From assembly GCA_038993745.2 (NCBI GenBank), contig CP160629.1, positions 2,666,001 through 2,730,000 on the forward strand: a stretch of DNA of 64,000 nucleotides. Direction: 5' to 3'. The number at the start of each line of letters is the position of its first letter. The stretch's first letter is position 1. Origin of the DNA: Aliivibrio fischeri (GTDB lineage Bacteria > Pseudomonadota > Gammaproteobacteria > Enterobacterales > Vibrionaceae). Made by a program: the position numbers and the translations under genes. The notes beneath the pieces were generated by a model. That model was given only the letters and a program-made list of their open reading frames with translations. It searched no databases and was not told where the DNA came from. This document shows, piece after piece, positions 47,818-59,792 of the stretch.

Positions 47818-48762
47818 ATGAAAAAGCTAGCAATCGCAATCTCAACTATCTTACTTTCTGGTGCTGCATATGCTGGGAATACAGCTGATGTAGAGCTATT
47901 TAATGCAGATGAGAATGACGTTAATATTTTCCAAATGTCACCAGCAGTAGGGAATGATGCAGATGTGTTAATCCGAAACTCTGATGATAACGAAGTCGAT
48001 ATCTATCAAATGGGTCGTCATAACGAAGCTGTAGTAAGAGTACGTAACGGAAGTGATGATAACGACCTAATGATTGATCAAGATGGTCGCCACAACCGTG
48101 CTGTTCTAAAAGCTCGTTTAGGTAGTGATGATAATGACTTTGCAATTGAACAAGATGGACGCCTTAATTTAGGTAAAGTTATTGCCGACGACAGTGATAA
48201 CAACAATGGTTTAATTGACCAACGTGGGCGCAAAAATGAAGCCTACATTAATTTTGATGGTGCATCAGATAACTCGAACAATAAAATTGTTCAAAGAGGT
48301 CGTCGTAATGAAGGTGAAATCAGTGTAATGGGCGGATCAAACAATGGTACATTAAAAATCCGTCAAAAAGGACATGATAATGACTCTAAAATTCATGTTT
48401 ATGGTGGTTCAGGTAATGAAGCATTAACTAAAATCAACGGTGATGATAATACAACTTACACTGCATTTTATGCTGGAGCATCAGATAACGACACGACAAT
48501 CTTGATGAAAAATGATTCATTAGACAATACCGTTTACGCTGTCGTTGTTGGTGGTAGCTTCAACGAAGCTGATGTAACAATTGATTCAAGTAACGATAAC
48601 TTTGTTTCTGTGGCTCAATGGGGTGATTCATCAATGGCTGAGGTTACATTGGAAAATGGTTCAAATGATAACTGGATAATGGTTAATCAAACTAATAATG
48701 ACATGGCTACCGTAACCGCTGATAACAGTAGTTACAATGCTGTTGTAATTACTCAACTATAA
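47818..48762 (+). CDS. csgA: Major curlin-like subunit CsgA, long Asp-rich form
   Basis: 314 residues, about twice E. coli CsgA (151). Signal peptide about 1-19 (AYA). The mature protein is a run of roughly a dozen 22-24-residue units, each with the I-x-Q-x-G-x-x-N core or a worn version. The early units carry Arg after the Gly (QMGRHN, QDGRHN, QDGRLN, QRGRKN, QRGRRN) and end in acidic turns (GSDDNDL, GSDDNDF, ASDNSNN). The later units lose the Gln-Gly and become Ser/Asn/Asp-rich. A beta-solenoid amyloid is the expected fold. It should be secreted by CsgG; fibre formation is inferred. Confidence 0.82.
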   Translation: MKKLAIAISTILLSGAAYAGNTADVELFNADENDVNIFQMSPAVGNDADVLIRNSDDNEVDIYQMGRHNEAVVRVRNGSDDNDLMIDQDGRHNRAVLKARLGSDDNDFAIEQDGRLNLGKVIADDSDNNNGLIDQRGRKNEAYINFDGASDNSNNKIVQRGRRNEGEISVMGGSNNGTLKIRQKGHDNDSKIHVYGGSGNEALTKINGDDNTTYTAFYAGASDNDTTILMKNDSLDNTVYAVVVGGSFNEADVTIDSSNDNFVSVAQWGDSSMAEVTLENGSNDNWIMVNQTNNDMATVTADNSSYNAVVITQL

Positions 48763-48779
48763 ATTTATCACTTAAATAA

Positions 48780-48810
48780 AAAAGCCCTGCATCTCTGCAG
48801 GGCTTTTATT
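48780..48810. terminator. Bidirectional terminator between csgA and rpoC
   Basis: Perfect stem AAAAGCCCTGC / GCAGGGCTTTT, six-base loop, short T tail on the plus strand and A/T-rich on the other. Confidence 0.9.
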
Positions 48811-48827
48811 TGCGTTTATTAAATCAA

Positions 48828-51800
48828 TTACTCTTCAGAAGAGAAACCTGCATTTAATAGTGCCGCTAAGTTATCAGTCGCTTGCTCAGCTGATGGACCT
48901 TCTTGTTCCACAGCTTTTTGCTTTTGACGTTCTTGGTGGTATGCGAAACCTGTACCCGCTGGAATTAGACGACCAACGATTACGTTTTCTTTCAGACCAC
49001 GTAGTTCATCACGCTTACCAGAAACAGCTGCTTCAGTAAGTACGCGCGTCGTTTCTTGGAACGATGCAGCAGAGATGAACGACTCAGTAGCAAGAGACGC
49101 TTTAGTAATACCTAGTAGATCACGCTCGAAACGTGCAGGTTGCTTGCCTTCAGCTTCAAGCTGACGGTTTGCAATCGTTACGTTTGCATACTCAAGTTGC
49201 TCACCTTCAAGGAAAGTAGAGTCGCCAGAGTGTGTAATCGTACACTTACGTAGCATTTGACGAACGATAGTTTCAATGTGCTTATCGTTAATCTTAACGC
49301 CTTGTAAACGGTAAACTTCTTGAACTTCGTTAGTGATGTATTCAGTAACTGCATGAATACCACGTAAACGTAGGATATCATGTGGCGTTTCTGGACCATC
49401 AGAGATAACGTCACCACGTTCAACTTTATCACCTTCAAAGATGTTAAGTTGACGGTGTTTATGAATCATCTCTTCATAAACTTCGCCGTTATCGTCACGA
49501 GTGATCAATAAGCGAACCTTACCTTTAGTCTCTTTACCAAACGCAACAATACCTGCGTGCTCAGCAAGAATTGCTGGCTCTTTAGGCTTACGAGCTTCAA
49601 ATAAGTCCGCAACGCGTGGTAGACCACCGGTGATATCTTTAGTACCGCTTGAAGCTTGAGGAATACGAGCTAACGTTTCACCAATACCTACGTTACCACC
49701 ATCAGCAAGGTTAACAATCGCCTTACCAGGTAGGAAGTATTGAGCTGGCATTTCAGTACCAGGGATCATGATGTCATTACCATTCGCATCAACAAGTTTC
49801 ACTGTTGGACGCATGTCTTTACCAGCAGAAGCACGCTCAGCCGCATCAAGAACAACAATTGAAGATAGACCAGTTAACTCATCAGTTTGAGTTGTGATCG
49901 TAACACCATCAATCATGTCAACGAATTGAACTTGACCTTGTACTTCAGTGATGATTGGCATTGTATGCGGATCCCAAGATGCGATCTTGTCGCCCTGGTT
50001 AACTGCATCACCATCTTTCTTCGTTAAGATAGTACCGTAAGATAGCTTGTAGCTTTCTTTCGTACGGCCATGCTCATCAATAACTGTCATTTCAGACGCA
50101 CGAGACGTAATAACTAAGTTACCTTCGCCATTTGTTACGTGCTTAGCATTATGAAGTTTGATCGAACCAGTCGTCTTAACTTGGATGCTGTTGTCTGCTG
50201 CCGCTGTAGATGCCGCACCACCGATGTGGAACGTACGCATCGTTAGCTGTGTACCAGGTTCACCGATTGATTGAGCAGCGATAACACCAACTGACTCACC
50301 TTGGTTAACCATATGACCACGAGCTAGGTCACGACCGTAACAGTTAGCACAACAACCGAAGTCAGCTTCACAGCTTACTACTGAACGTACTTTAATTTGG
50401 TCAACTGAGTTTTCTTCAACGATTTGACACTGCTTCTCATCAAGAAGTGTGTTACGTGGAAGAAGAATTTCATCTGTACCTGGTTTCAATACATCTTCAG
50501 CAACCACACGACCTAGAACACGTTCGTGTAGAGGTTCTTTAACATCACCACCTTCAATTAGAGGAGTCATGGTCACACCTTCGTATGTACCACAGTCATC
50601 TAAGTGAACAACTACATCTTGTGCAACGTCTACTAAACGACGAGTCAGGTAACCTGAGTTCGCAGTTTTAAGTGCTGTATCGGCAAGACCTTTACGCGCA
50701 CCGTGCGTTGAGATGAAGTATTGGTTTACGTTTAGACCTTCACGGAAGTTCGCCGTGATCGGTGTTTCGATGATTGAACCATCTGGTTTAGCCATCAGAC
50801 CACGCATACCAGCTAGCTGACGAATCTGAGCTGCAGAACCACGAGCACCGGAGTCGGCCATCATGTAAACGCTGTTAAACGATTCTTGTTGCTCTTCTTC
50901 ACCATCGCGGTTAAGCACTGTTTCTGAAGACAGGTTATCCATCATCTCTTTAGCAACTTGTTCGTTTGTTGCCGCCCAGATATCGATAACTTTGTTGTAA
51001 CGTTCGCCCGCAGTTACAAGACCAGATTGGTACTGTTCTTGAATTTGCTTAACTTCTTCTTCTGCATCAGCAACTTTCGTGTACTTAGCATCAGGGATAA
51101 CCATGTCATCGATACCAACAGACGCACCAGACAATGCTGCGTATGCGAAACCTGTGTACATGATTTGGTCAGCAAACACTACTGTGTCTTTAAGACCAAG
51201 AGTACGGTACGCTTCGTTTAGTAGGTTAGAGATTTGCTTCTTACCTAACTTCTGGTTAATGATGCTGTAAGGAAGACCTTCTGGCACGATTTGCCATAGC
51301 ATTGCACGACCAACAGTCGTATCAACCAGTTTAGTTTCACGAGTTTCAATACCATTCTCATCACGAAGAACTTCAGTGATACGAACTTTAACGCGAGCAT
51401 GTAGCTCTGCAACACCTGTACGGTATGCTTTTTCAGCTTCAGCAAAACCTTCAAGGTACATGCCTTCGCCTTTCGCGTTAATTTTTTCACGTGTCATGTA
51501 GTACAGACCTAATACAACGTCCTGAGAAGGTACGATGATTGGGTCACCTGATGCTGGCGACAGAATGTTGTTTGTCGACATCATTAGGGTACGTGCTTCT
51601 AATTGGGCTTCCAGAGTTAGTGGTACGTGTACCGCCATCTGGTCACCATCGAAGTCGGCGTTATATGCCGCACACACTAGTGGGTGAAGCTGAATCGCTT
51701 TACCTTCGATTAGTACTGGTTCAAACGCTTGGATACCTAGACGGTGAAGTGTCGGTGCACGGTTTAGTAGTACTGGGTGTTCACGGATTACGTCATCTAG

Positions 51801-53033
51801 GATATCCCAAACGATCGCTTCTTCGCGCTCTACCATTTTCTTAGCAGCTTTGATTGTCGTAGCAAGACCACGACCTTCTAACTTGCTGTAGATAAATGGT
51901 TTAAATAGTTCAAGTGCCATCTTCTTAGGAAGACCACACTGATGTAGACGAAGGTATGGACCTACTGTGATTACAGAACGACCAGAGTAGTCTACACGTT
52001 TACCAAGCAAGTTCTGACGGAAACGACCTTGTTTACCCTTGATCATATCAGCAAGAGATTTAAGAGGACGTTTGTTAGAACCTGTGATCGCACGACCACG
52101 ACGACCGTTATCAAGCAGCGCATCAACAGACTCTTGAAGCATACGTTTTTCGTTACGTACGATAATGTCTGGTGCAGCTAAGTCTAAAAGACGCTTCAAA
52201 CGGTTGTTACGGTTAATCACACGACGGTATAAGTCATTTAGATCAGACGTAGCAAAACGACCGCCATCTAGTGGTACTAGAGGACGAAGATCTGGCGGAA
52301 GAACTGGTAGAACAGTAAGAATCATCCACTCTGGGTTGTTACCAGATTGAACGAAAGCTTCTACTAGTTTCAGACGCTTAGTTACTTTTTTACGTTTTGT
52401 TTCAGAGTTAGTAGTTTCTAACTCTTCACGCATGTCTTCGATCTCTGCTTGCATGTCCATAGACGCTAGCAGATCTTTGATCGCTTCCGCACCCATCTTA
52501 GCTGTGAATTCGTCACCGAACTCTTCTAGCTTATCAAGATATTCTTCTTCAGAAAGAAGTTGGCTGCGTTCTAGATCAGTCATACCTGGCTCAGTAACCA
52601 CATATGATTCAAAGTAAAGTACACGCTCGATATCACGTAGTGGGATGTCCATTAACAAACCAATACGAGACGGCAGTGACTTCAGGAACCAGATGTGCGC
52701 AACTGGAGACGCTAATTCGATGTGGCCCATACGGTCACGACGAACTTTAGTTTGCGTTACTTCTACGCCACATTTTTCACAGATAACACCACGGTGCTTA
52801 AGGCGTTTGTATTTACCACATAAGCATTCGTAGTCTTTAACTGGGCCAAAGATACGTGCACAGAAAAGACCGTCACGTTCTGGCTTAAAGGTACGATAGT
52901 TGATTGTTTCTGGCTTTTTAACTTCACCAAAAGACCATGAACGAATTTGGTCAGGTGAAGCAAGACCGATTTTGATTGCATCAAATTCTTCAGTCTTGTG
53001 TTGTGCTTTCAGAAACTTTAATAAGTCTTTCAC
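48828..53033 (-). CDS. rpoC: RNA polymerase beta' subunit RpoC
   Basis: 1401 residues (E. coli 1407). N-terminal zinc finger [22 protein letters not shown] (about 70-91), the catalytic Mg-binding [12 protein letters not shown] (about 458-469), the second zinc site CxnCGCC-type [13 protein letters not shown], and trigger-loop and bridge-helix segments (MTRGLAKPDG-type [36 protein letters not shown]). The start codon is GTG with CAGGAG before it. It follows rpoB by 71 bases, a gap that contains a terminator-like hairpin. Confidence 0.99.
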   Translation of the reverse strand: MKDLLKFLKAQHKTEEFDAIKIGLASPDQIRSWSFGEVKKPETINYRTFKPERDGLFCARIFGPVKDYECLCGKYKRLKHRGVICEKCGVEVTQTKVRRDRMGHIELASPVAHIWFLKSLPSRIGLLMDIPLRDIERVLYFESYVVTEPGMTDLERSQLLSEEEYLDKLEEFGDEFTAKMGAEAIKDLLASMDMQAEIEDMREELETTNSETKRKKVTKRLKLVEAFVQSGNNPEWMILTVLPVLPPDLRPLVPLDGGRFATSDLNDLYRRVINRNNRLKRLLDLAAPDIIVRNEKRMLQESVDALLDNGRRGRAITGSNKRPLKSLADMIKGKQGRFRQNLLGKRVDYSGRSVITVGPYLRLHQCGLPKKMALELFKPFIYSKLEGRGLATTIKAAKKMVEREEAIVWDILDDVIREHPVLLNRAPTLHRLGIQAFEPVLIEGKAIQLHPLVCAAYNADFDGDQMAVHVPLTLEAQLEARTLMMSTNNILSPASGDPIIVPSQDVVLGLYYMTREKINAKGEGMYLEGFAEAEKAYRTGVAELHARVKVRITEVLRDENGIETRETKLVDTTVGRAMLWQIVPEGLPYSIINQKLGKKQISNLLNEAYRTLGLKDTVVFADQIMYTGFAYAALSGASVGIDDMVIPDAKYTKVADAEEEVKQIQEQYQSGLVTAGERYNKVIDIWAATNEQVAKEMMDNLSSETVLNRDGEEEQQESFNSVYMMADSGARGSAAQIRQLAGMRGLMAKPDGSIIETPITANFREGLNVNQYFISTHGARKGLADTALKTANSGYLTRRLVDVAQDVVVHLDDCGTYEGVTMTPLIEGGDVKEPLHERVLGRVVAEDVLKPGTDEILLPRNTLLDEKQCQIVEENSVDQIKVRSVVSCEADFGCCANCYGRDLARGHMVNQGESVGVIAAQSIGEPGTQLTMRTFHIGGAASTAAADNSIQVKTTGSIKLHNAKHVTNGEGNLVITSRASEMTVIDEHGRTKESYKLSYGTILTKKDGDAVNQGDKIASWDPHTMPIITEVQGQVQFVDMIDGVTITTQTDELTGLSSIVVLDAAERASAGKDMRPTVKLVDANGNDIMIPGTEMPAQYFLPGKAIVNLADGGNVGIGETLARIPQASSGTKDITGGLPRVADLFEARKPKEPAILAEHAGIVAFGKETKGKVRLLITRDDNGEVYEEMIHKHRQLNIFEGDKVERGDVISDGPETPHDILRLRGIHAVTEYITNEVQEVYRLQGVKINDKHIETIVRQMLRKCTITHSGDSTFLEGEQLEYANVTIANRQLEAEGKQPARFERDLLGITKASLATESFISAASFQETTRVLTEAAVSGKRDELRGLKENVIVGRLIPAGTGFAYHQERQKQKAVEQEGPSAEQATDNLAALLNAGFSSEE

Positions 53034-53050
53034 ATTCGGCTCCTGTAAGG

Positions 53051-53077
53051 AGAAAAAAGGCGCTCGGCGAGCGCCTT
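53051..53077 (-). terminator. Terminator-like hairpin between rpoB and rpoC
   Basis: On the minus strand: perfect 9-base stem AAGGCGCTC / GAGCGCCTT, loop GCC, immediately followed by T (six in all). Right after, CTCCT-TAC-AGGAG could pair and hide the rpoC Shine-Dalgarno. Confidence 0.7.
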
Positions 53078-53104
53078 ATATTCTACCGGACAATCTCAAT
53101 GAGA

Positions 53105-56100
53105 TTATTCTTCGTCTTCTAACTCGATGTTGATACCAAGTGAGCGGATCTCTTTCAACAATACGTTGAATGATTCTGGCATACCTGGTTCCATACGATG
53201 ATCGCCATCTACGATGTTCTTATACATCTTAGTACGACCGTTCACGTCATCCGACTTAACGGTTAGCATTTCTTGTAGAGTATATGCAGCACCATATGCT
53301 TCAAGTGCCCATACTTCCATCTCACCGAAACGCTGACCACCGAACTGAGCTTTACCACCTAGTGGTTGCTGAGTTACAAGGCTGTAAGAGCCGGTAGAAC
53401 GTGCGTGCATCTTGTCATCAACTAAGTGGTTCAGTTTTAGCATGTACATGTAACCAACAGTTACAGGACGCTCAAACGCATCACCAGTACGACCATCAAA
53501 CAGTTTCAGCTGACCAGATTCTGGTAGATCAACAAGTTTTAATAGCTCTTTAATTGACGCTTCAGGAGCACCATCAAAGATTGGTGTAGCGATTGGTAAA
53601 CCACCACGTAAGTTCTTAATTAAAGTACGAACTTCGTCATCAGACAGAGCAGCAATATCTACTTCTTGGCGAGTTTCACCAAGATCGTATACTTTTTGTA
53701 AGAAGTTACGGAACTTATGCAGTTCTTGTTGCTCTTTAAGCATTTGGTTGATCTTATCACCAACACCTTTAGCAGCAAGACCCATATGAACTTCAAGGAT
53801 TTGACCGATGTTCATACGAGAAGGTACACCCAGTGGGTTCAATACGATATCTACTGGTTGACCTTTCTCATCATAAGGCATGTCTTCAACAGGGTTGATC
53901 TTAGAGATTACACCCTTGTTACCGTGACGACCCGCCATCTTATCACCAGGCTGAATACGACGTTTAACCGCTAGGTAAACTTTAACGATCTTCAGTACGC
54001 CCGGTGCAAGATCATCACCTTGAGTGATCTTACGACGTTTAGTTTCAAACTTCTTATCGAACTCAGCTTTAAGTTCATCGTACTGTTCAGCAAGTTGCTC
54101 AAGTTGGTTTTGCTGCGCTTCGTCGTCAAGAGTGATTTCTAACCACTGCTTACGATCCATTGCATCAAGTTTAACTTCAGAAACACCCGCTGCTACAAGA
54201 AGTGTACGAACACGGGCTAATAGACCACCTTCAAGAATTTGGAACTCTTCAGTGATGTCTTTCTTAGCTTCTTTAAGCTGCATTTGTTCGATTTCTAGAG
54301 CACGTTTGTCTTTTTCAACACCATCACGCGTAAATACTTGTACGTCAATGATAGTACCTGAAACAGAGTTTGGTACACGTAGAGATGAATCTTTAACATC
54401 AGATGCTTTTTCACCGAAGATAGCACGTAGTAGCTTCTCTTCAGGCGTCAGTTGAGTTTCACCTTTAGGTGTTACTTTACCAACTAGGATGTCACCACCC
54501 TTAACTTCAGCACCAATGTAAACAATACCTGATTCGTCTAGTTTAGACAGAGCAGCTTCACCTACGTTAGGGATATCTGCAGTGATCTCTTCAGAACCAA
54601 GTTTAGTATCACGAGCCACACAAGATAGTTCTTGAATGTGAATCGTCGTGAAACGGTCTTCTTGAACTACACGTTCAGAAACAAGGATTGAATCCTCGAA
54701 GTTATAACCATTCCAAGGCATGAATGCGATACGCATGTTCTGACCAAGTGCTAGCTCACCAAGGTCTGTTGAAGGACCATCAGCAAGAACATCACCACGA
54801 GTTACAGGTTCACCAGGAAGTACTGTAGGACGCTGGTTGATACACGTATTTTGGTTAGAACGAGTGTATTTAGTTAAGTTGTAGATATCGATACCAGCTT
54901 CACCAGGTACCAACTCGTCTTCGTTAACTTTAATTACGATACGAGAAGCATCTACAGACTGAACCACACCACCACGTTTAGCAACAGCTGTTACACCTGA
55001 GTCAACTGCTACGTTACGTTCAATACCAGTACCAACTAAAGGCTTATCAGCTTTTAATGTAGGTACAGCTTGACGTTGCATGTTCGCACCCATTAGGGCA
55101 CGGTTCGCATCATCGTGTTCTAGGAACGGGATAAGCGAAGCAGCTACAGATACAACTTGGTTTGTCGCGACATCCATATATTGGATGTGTTCACGAGGGT
55201 GTAGACCAGATTCACCTTTCTGACGAGCGATGATTAGTTCATCAGCAAAAGTACCTTCTTCAGTTAACACGGCGTTAGCCTGTGCAATAACAAAAGTACC
55301 TTCTTCGATAGCAGATAGGTAATCAACTTGATCAGTTACTTGACCATCAACAACACGGCGGTATGGAGTCTCTAGGAAACCGTACTCGTTACATTGTGCA
55401 AATGCTGATAGTGAGTTAATCAGACCGATGTTTGGACCTTCAGGCGTTTCGATAGGACATAGGCGACCGTAGTGAGTCGCATGTACGTCACGAACTTCGA
55501 AGCCAGCACGCTCACGAGTCAGACCACCAGGACCTAAAGCAGAAATACGACGTTTGTGCGTAACTTCTGACAATGGGTTGTTTTGGTCCATAAACTGAGA
55601 CAGCTGTGAAGAGCCAAAGAATTCTTTAACTGCAGCTGAGATCGGTTTAGCGTTGATAAGATCTTGAGGCATAATTGCATCAAGGTCACCAAGACTTAGA
55701 CGCTCACGAACAGCACGTTCTACACGAACTAAACCAACACGGAATTGGTTTTCTGCCATTTCGCCAACAGAACGAATACGACGGTTACCTAGGTGGTCGA
55801 TATCATCGACTTCACCAATACCGTTACGGATATCGATCAGTTTACGCATCACTTCAATGATGTCAGTCTCATCAAGAACGCCTGCACCTTCATCATTATC
55901 ACGGCCAATAGAGCTATTGAACTTCATACGACCAACAGTCGATAAGTCATAGCGCTCTTCAGAGAAGAATAGGCTTTCGAATAATGCTTCAGCAGCTTCT
56001 TTTGTTGGCGGCTCACCAGGGCGCATCATACGGTAAATTTCAACAAGCGCCGATAAACGGTCAACAGTTGAATCTGCACGTAATGTGTCAGAAATGTATG

Positions 56101-57133
56101 CACCATGATCAAGATCGTTAGTAAATAGTACTTCGATCTTCTTGTAGCCAGCCTGAGATAAATTAGCCAGATCTTCTAAGCTAAACTCTTGGTTAGCTGC
56201 GATAATGATCTCGCCAGTGTCTTCATTCACGTAATCGTGAGAAGCCACTTTACCTACGATGTAGTCAACTGGAACTTCAATATGAGTGATATCGTCTTTC
56301 GTTAACTGGCGAATATGACGCGCAGTAATACGACGGCCAGCTTCTACATAAACTTTGCCGTTAGCTTCAATATCAAAAGTTGCAGTCTCACCACGTAAAC
56401 GCTCAGGAATTAATTCCATCATTAGCGTTTGATCTTTCACTTCAAAAACAACTTTATCGAAGAATAGATCTAGGATCTCTTCAGTTGTTTTGTTCAGTGC
56501 ACGTAGGATGATCGTTGCTGGTAATTTACGACGACGGTCAATACGTACGAATAAGTTATCCTTAGGATCAAATTCGAAATCTAACCATGAACCACGGTAA
56601 GGAATTACACGTGCGTTATAAAGAACTTTACCAGATGAATGGGTCTTACCCTTATCGCTGTCGAAGAAGACACCTGGGCTGCGGTGCAGCTGGGATACGA
56701 TAACCCTTTCAGTACCATTGATTACAAAAGTACCATTGTCTGTCATAAGCGGAATTTCGCCCATGTAGACTTCTTGTTCTTTAATGTCTTTAACCGTGTT
56801 TGCTGGTGCATCTTTATCGTACACAACCAAACGCAGTTTCACACGTAGTGGTGCAGAATATGTAACACCACGGATTTGACATTCTTTAACGTCAAATTCT
56901 GGCTCACGGAGATTGTAGCTAACGTATTCTAGCTTAGAGTTGCCGTTGTAGCTCTGAATTGGAAAAACAGAACGGAAGGCAGCCTCAAGACCGTATTGCC
57001 CTTCTGGATCTTGCTCGATAAATTTTGTAAAAGAATCAAGCTGGATCGATAGCAAGTATGGTATGTCCAACACTTGTGGACGCTTACCAAAATCCTTACG
57101 GATGCGCTTTTTCTCTGTATAAGAGTAAACCAT
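53105..57133 (-). CDS. rpoB: RNA polymerase beta subunit RpoB
   Basis: 1342 residues, identical in length to E. coli. Begins [20 protein letters not shown]. The rifampicin-resistance region is [32 protein letters not shown], wild type in its key residues (Gln513, Asp516, His526 and Ser531 in E. coli numbering, all present). The C-terminus has [44 protein letters not shown]. The frame reaches 57211, but the ATG at 57133 has GAGGAA before it and matches the conserved start. Confidence 0.99.
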   Translation of the reverse strand: MVYSYTEKKRIRKDFGKRPQVLDIPYLLSIQLDSFTKFIEQDPEGQYGLEAAFRSVFPIQSYNGNSKLEYVSYNLREPEFDVKECQIRGVTYSAPLRVKLRLVVYDKDAPANTVKDIKEQEVYMGEIPLMTDNGTFVINGTERVIVSQLHRSPGVFFDSDKGKTHSSGKVLYNARVIPYRGSWLDFEFDPKDNLFVRIDRRRKLPATIILRALNKTTEEILDLFFDKVVFEVKDQTLMMELIPERLRGETATFDIEANGKVYVEAGRRITARHIRQLTKDDITHIEVPVDYIVGKVASHDYVNEDTGEIIIAANQEFSLEDLANLSQAGYKKIEVLFTNDLDHGAYISDTLRADSTVDRLSALVEIYRMMRPGEPPTKEAAEALFESLFFSEERYDLSTVGRMKFNSSIGRDNDEGAGVLDETDIIEVMRKLIDIRNGIGEVDDIDHLGNRRIRSVGEMAENQFRVGLVRVERAVRERLSLGDLDAIMPQDLINAKPISAAVKEFFGSSQLSQFMDQNNPLSEVTHKRRISALGPGGLTRERAGFEVRDVHATHYGRLCPIETPEGPNIGLINSLSAFAQCNEYGFLETPYRRVVDGQVTDQVDYLSAIEEGTFVIAQANAVLTEEGTFADELIIARQKGESGLHPREHIQYMDVATNQVVSVAASLIPFLEHDDANRALMGANMQRQAVPTLKADKPLVGTGIERNVAVDSGVTAVAKRGGVVQSVDASRIVIKVNEDELVPGEAGIDIYNLTKYTRSNQNTCINQRPTVLPGEPVTRGDVLADGPSTDLGELALGQNMRIAFMPWNGYNFEDSILVSERVVQEDRFTTIHIQELSCVARDTKLGSEEITADIPNVGEAALSKLDESGIVYIGAEVKGGDILVGKVTPKGETQLTPEEKLLRAIFGEKASDVKDSSLRVPNSVSGTIIDVQVFTRDGVEKDKRALEIEQMQLKEAKKDITEEFQILEGGLLARVRTLLVAAGVSEVKLDAMDRKQWLEITLDDEAQQNQLEQLAEQYDELKAEFDKKFETKRRKITQGDDLAPGVLKIVKVYLAVKRRIQPGDKMAGRHGNKGVISKINPVEDMPYDEKGQPVDIVLNPLGVPSRMNIGQILEVHMGLAAKGVGDKINQMLKEQQELHKFRNFLQKVYDLGETRQEVDIAALSDDEVRTLIKNLRGGLPIATPIFDGAPEASIKELLKLVDLPESGQLKLFDGRTGDAFERPVTVGYMYMLKLNHLVDDKMHARSTGSYSLVTQQPLGGKAQFGGQRFGEMEVWALEAYGAAYTLQEMLTVKSDDVNGRTKMYKNIVDGDHRMEPGMPESFNVLLKEIRSLGINIELEDEE

Positions 57134-57305
57134 GGGGTTCCTCAGCTCGCTGATAAGTGACCCGAACCGTCCGCCTTTGTCTTTAAAGGCTGGGACAGTG
57201 ACTAATAACACTGTTTTCTGTAGGACATGTTCACTGATTTGTGATCATGTTTTTTGCTTGAGTGAGGGGTTCTAAACAGTGTGAAATTACCCTACACCCT
57301 ACAGC

Positions 57306-57338
57306 GCAAAAAGGCCGGTGGTTAATAAACCACCAGCC
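57306..57338 (-). terminator. Attenuator-like terminator between rplL and rpoB
   Basis: On the minus strand GGC-T-GGTGGTT / AACCACC-G-GCC with a TATT loop followed by five T. E. coli has a partial terminator in this gap that lowers rpoBC relative to rplJL. A second small hairpin (TAGCC/GGCTA, about 57341-57354) precedes it. Confidence 0.8.
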
Positions 57339-57370
57339 ATTAGCCGTTAGGCTATGAAACTAAGTAATAA

Positions 57371-57739
57371 TTACTTAACTTCAACAGAAGCACCAGCTTC
57401 TTCTAACTGAGCTTTAAGAGCTTCAGCTTCAGCTTTGTCAACGCCTTCTTTTAGAGGTGCTGGAGCTGAGTCTACAAGACCTTTAGCTTCTTTAAGACCT
57501 AGGCCAGTAGCGCCACGTACTGCTTTGATAACAGCAACTTTGTTAGCGCCAGCAGAAGTTAGGATTACGTCAAATTCAGATTGCTCTTCAGCAGCGTCGC
57601 CGCCAGCTGCGCCACCTGCAACTACTGCAGCAGCAGCAGTAACACCGAATTTTTCTTCCATAGCTTCGATAAGCTCAACAACTTGCATTACAGACATTTC
57701 TGCAACTGCGTCTAGGATTTGCTCGTTAGTAATAGACAT
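57371..57739 (-). CDS. rplL: 50S ribosomal protein L7/L12
   Basis: 122 residues: N-terminal dimer and L10-binding helix region ([31 protein letters not shown]), the Ala/Gly hinge ([14 protein letters not shown]), and the C-terminal factor-binding domain ([30 protein letters not shown]). It follows rplJ by 55 bases. Confidence 0.99.
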   Translation of the reverse strand: MSITNEQILDAVAEMSVMQVVELIEAMEEKFGVTAAAAVVAGGAAGGDAAEEQSEFDVILTSAGANKVAVIKAVRGATGLGLKEAKGLVDSAPAPLKEGVDKAEAEALKAQLEEAGASVEVK

Positions 57740-57794
57740 AACAATTCTCTTTTAAGTCAACAATAATTTATTTTGTAACCAGTTAAAGCAAGGC

Positions 57795-58289
57795 TTATGC
57801 CGCAGCTTCTTCTTTTTGGTCACGAACAGCAGCGATAGTACGAACCAGCTTGCCAGCAGAAGCTTCTTTCATGCACATCATTAGGCGTGCAATTGCTTCG
57901 TCGTAAGTTGGTAGTGTCGCTAGTACATCAGCATCAGTAACTGCGCCTTCAAATGCAGCAGCTTTGATCTCGAAATCTTTATTCTCTTTAGCGAAGTCTT
58001 TGAAAAGACGCGCTGCAGCACCTGGGTGCTCGTTAGAGAATGCAAGTAGAGATGGACCAGTGAAAGTGTCAGTTAGACACTCATACTCAGTACCTTCTAC
58101 TGCACGGCGTGCTAATGTGTTACGAACAACTTTCATGTAAACACCCGCTTCACGCGCTTGTTTACGTAGAACAGTCATCGCAGCAACAGGAACGCCACGA
58201 GAGTCAGCTACAACTGCAGAAAGTGCACCACTGGCTGCTTCGTTGACTTCAGCAACAATTGCTTTTTTGTCTTGAAGATTTAAAGCCAT
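57795..58289 (-). CDS. rplJ: 50S ribosomal protein L10
   Basis: 164 residues, E. coli 165. [32 protein letters not shown] is the conserved N-terminus; the C-terminal helix holds the L7/L12-binding sites. It also acts as a translational repressor of its own mRNA through the leader described upstream (58340-58460). Confidence 0.99.
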   Translation of the reverse strand: MALNLQDKKAIVAEVNEAASGALSAVVADSRGVPVAAMTVLRKQAREAGVYMKVVRNTLARRAVEGTEYECLTDTFTGPSLLAFSNEHPGAAARLFKDFAKENKDFEIKAAAFEGAVTDADVLATLPTYDEAIARLMMCMKEASAGKLVRTIAAVRDQKEEAAA

Positions 58290-58339
58290 TTGGATTAACC
58301 TCTGGTTGTGATTACACCACTCACTACAAAATGTAGGAG

Positions 58340-58460
58340 AGTAAATACGATGCAGTCACAGAAAACCAATTTTTACAAAATTGATTTCAAGTTCGGGCAC
58401 CGTCTACGCAGGTTTTATTAAGCTCTTTCGAGCGCCTACGGTCTTGGACGGAGACTTTCT
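58340..58460 (-). ncRNA. L10 ribosomal-protein leader (rplJL autoregulation)
   Basis: In the 245-base rplA-rplJ gap the minus strand contains CCTGCGTAGACGGTG (58394-58410 region), the hallmark of the E. coli L10 leader where the L10-L12 complex binds. It is flanked by GAGCTTAATAAAAC and CTCCGTCC-type pairing partners, so an RNA fold with a kink-turn is expected. Boundaries are approximate. Confidence 0.8.
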
Positions 58461-58505
58461 AATTAAAAATCAGAAAGCCCCAACCATAAATTTGATAGGC
58501 GGAAA

Positions 58506-58533
58506 ATTATACATGAATTTCCCACCTTTGCAA
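58506..58533 (-). promoter_or_regulatory. rplJ promoter
   Basis: Minus strand: TTGCAA (58528-58533), 16 bases, TATAAT (58506-58511). It lies just upstream of the L10 leader and just inside the rplA stop codon. Confidence 0.75.
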
Positions 58534-58534
58534 A

Positions 58535-59239
58535 TTAGTTTGTTTGTGTATTTAGAGTCGCTTGATCTAAAGATACACCAGCACCCATTGTAGTAGAGAT
58601 GCTTACCTTCTTCACGAAAGTACCTTTCGCAGAAGTTGGTTTTGCTTTCTTAAGTGCAACTAAAAGAGCTTCTAGGTTCTCTTTAAGTTGAGCAGCATCA
58701 AAGTCCACTTTACCGATAGTAGTGTGGATGATGCCGTTTTTGTCGTTACGGTAACGAACTTGACCAGCTTTAGCATTCTTAACTGCTTCAGCAACGTTAG
58801 GTGTTACAGTACCAACTTTAGGGTTTGGCATAAGACCGCGAGGACCTAGGATTGTACCTAGTTGACCAACAACGCGCATTGCATCTGGAGAAGCAACAAC
58901 AACGTCAAAGTTCATTTCGCCTTTCTTAACTAGTTCAGCAAGATCTTCCATACCAACTAGATCAGCACCAGCTTCTTTAGCAGCTTCTGCGTTTGCACCT
59001 TGAGTGAACACAGCAACACGGATTTCACGACCAGTACCGTGTGGTAGCACAGTTGCGCCACGAACGTTTTGGTCAGATTTACGTGCATCGATGCCAAGGT
59101 TAACAGCAACGTCAACGCTTTCTGTGAACTTAGCAGTAGCAAGTTCTTTTAGAAGAGCAACAGCTTCGTTGATGTCGTATTCTTTAGTAACTTCAACTTT
59201 TTCGCGGATATTGCGCATGCGCTTAGTAAGTTTTGCCAT
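58535..59239 (-). CDS. rplA: 50S ribosomal protein L1
   Basis: 234 residues, as in E. coli. [26 protein letters not shown]; the L1 signature [15 protein letters not shown] is at about 128. L1 is also a translational repressor of rplKA in related species. It follows rplK by 4 bases. Confidence 0.99.
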   Translation of the reverse strand: MAKLTKRMRNIREKVEVTKEYDINEAVALLKELATAKFTESVDVAVNLGIDARKSDQNVRGATVLPHGTGREIRVAVFTQGANAEAAKEAGADLVGMEDLAELVKKGEMNFDVVVASPDAMRVVGQLGTILGPRGLMPNPKVGTVTPNVAEAVKNAKAGQVRYRNDKNGIIHTTIGKVDFDAAQLKENLEALLVALKKAKPTSAKGTFVKKVSISTTMGAGVSLDQATLNTQTN

Positions 59240-59243
59240 TATA

Positions 59244-59672
59244 TTAACCCTCTACCACTAGGCCCATTGAACGAGCAGTACCAGCAATTGAACGCTTCAT
59301 AGCTTCAATGTCAGCACCAGTCATGTCCGCAGCTTTAGTTTCTGCGATCTCTTGTAGTTGAGCGTCAGTAACAGTACCAACTTTCTCAGTGTTTGGACGA
59401 CCAGAACCAGACTTAACGCCTGCAGCTTTCTTAAGAAGAACTGCTGCTGGTGGAGTCTTAGTTACGAACGTGAAAGAACGGTCGTTGTATACAGAGATAA
59501 CTACTGGGATTGGTAGACCTTTCTCGATAGATTCTGTTTTTGCGTTAAACGCTTTACAGAATTCCATGATGTTCACACCGTGTTGACCTAGTGCAGGACC
59601 AACTGGTGGACTTGGGTTCGCCATACCTGCTGCAACTTGCAGTTTGATATAAGCTTCAACTTTCTTAGCCAT
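59244..59672 (-). CDS. rplK: 50S ribosomal protein L11
   Basis: 142 residues. Begins [30 protein letters not shown], the thiostrepton-binding N-terminal domain. Substrate of PrmA, encoded in this window. Its promoter is probably inside the nusG terminator. Confidence 0.99.
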
Positions 59673-59728
59673 GATATTTCCTAATACTTGGGTTCAAACG
59701 CTATCCAACTGGATTAGCTCCCCGTTAA

Positions 59729-59767
59729 CAAAAAGGCGCGAAATTATAGTAATAATTCGCGCCTTTG
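59729..59767 (-). terminator. Terminator of secE-nusG
   Basis: Minus strand: AAAGGCGCGAATTAT / ATAATTTCGCGCCTTT, 4-base loop, T-run. See also the promoter embedded in it at 59743-59771. Confidence 0.88.
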
Positions 59768-59771
59768 ACAA
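59743..59771 (-). promoter_or_regulatory. rplKA promoter overlapping the nusG terminator
   Basis: Minus strand: TTGTCA (59766-59771), exactly 17 bases, TATAAT (59743-59748), then GC-rich discriminator TTCGCGCC. Near-consensus sigma70. Confidence 0.7.
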
Positions 59772-59792
59772 TACCTTTTGCTGATTTTTCGA

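Noticed and set aside
48000..48700. Regularly spaced repeats that could suggest a CRISPR array
   Set aside because: They are coding repeats of the curlin gene, of varying sequence and in frame.
51539..54455. Several plus-strand frames opposite rpoC and rpoB
   Set aside because: Shadows of highly biased codons in the polymerase genes; no homology or ribosome sites.
57134..57211. N-terminal extension of RpoB
   Set aside because: Homology and the Shine-Dalgarno place the start at 57133.
58381..58593. Plus-strand frame in the rplA-rplJ gap
   Set aside because: It is antisense to the L10 leader and promoter; no coding signature.
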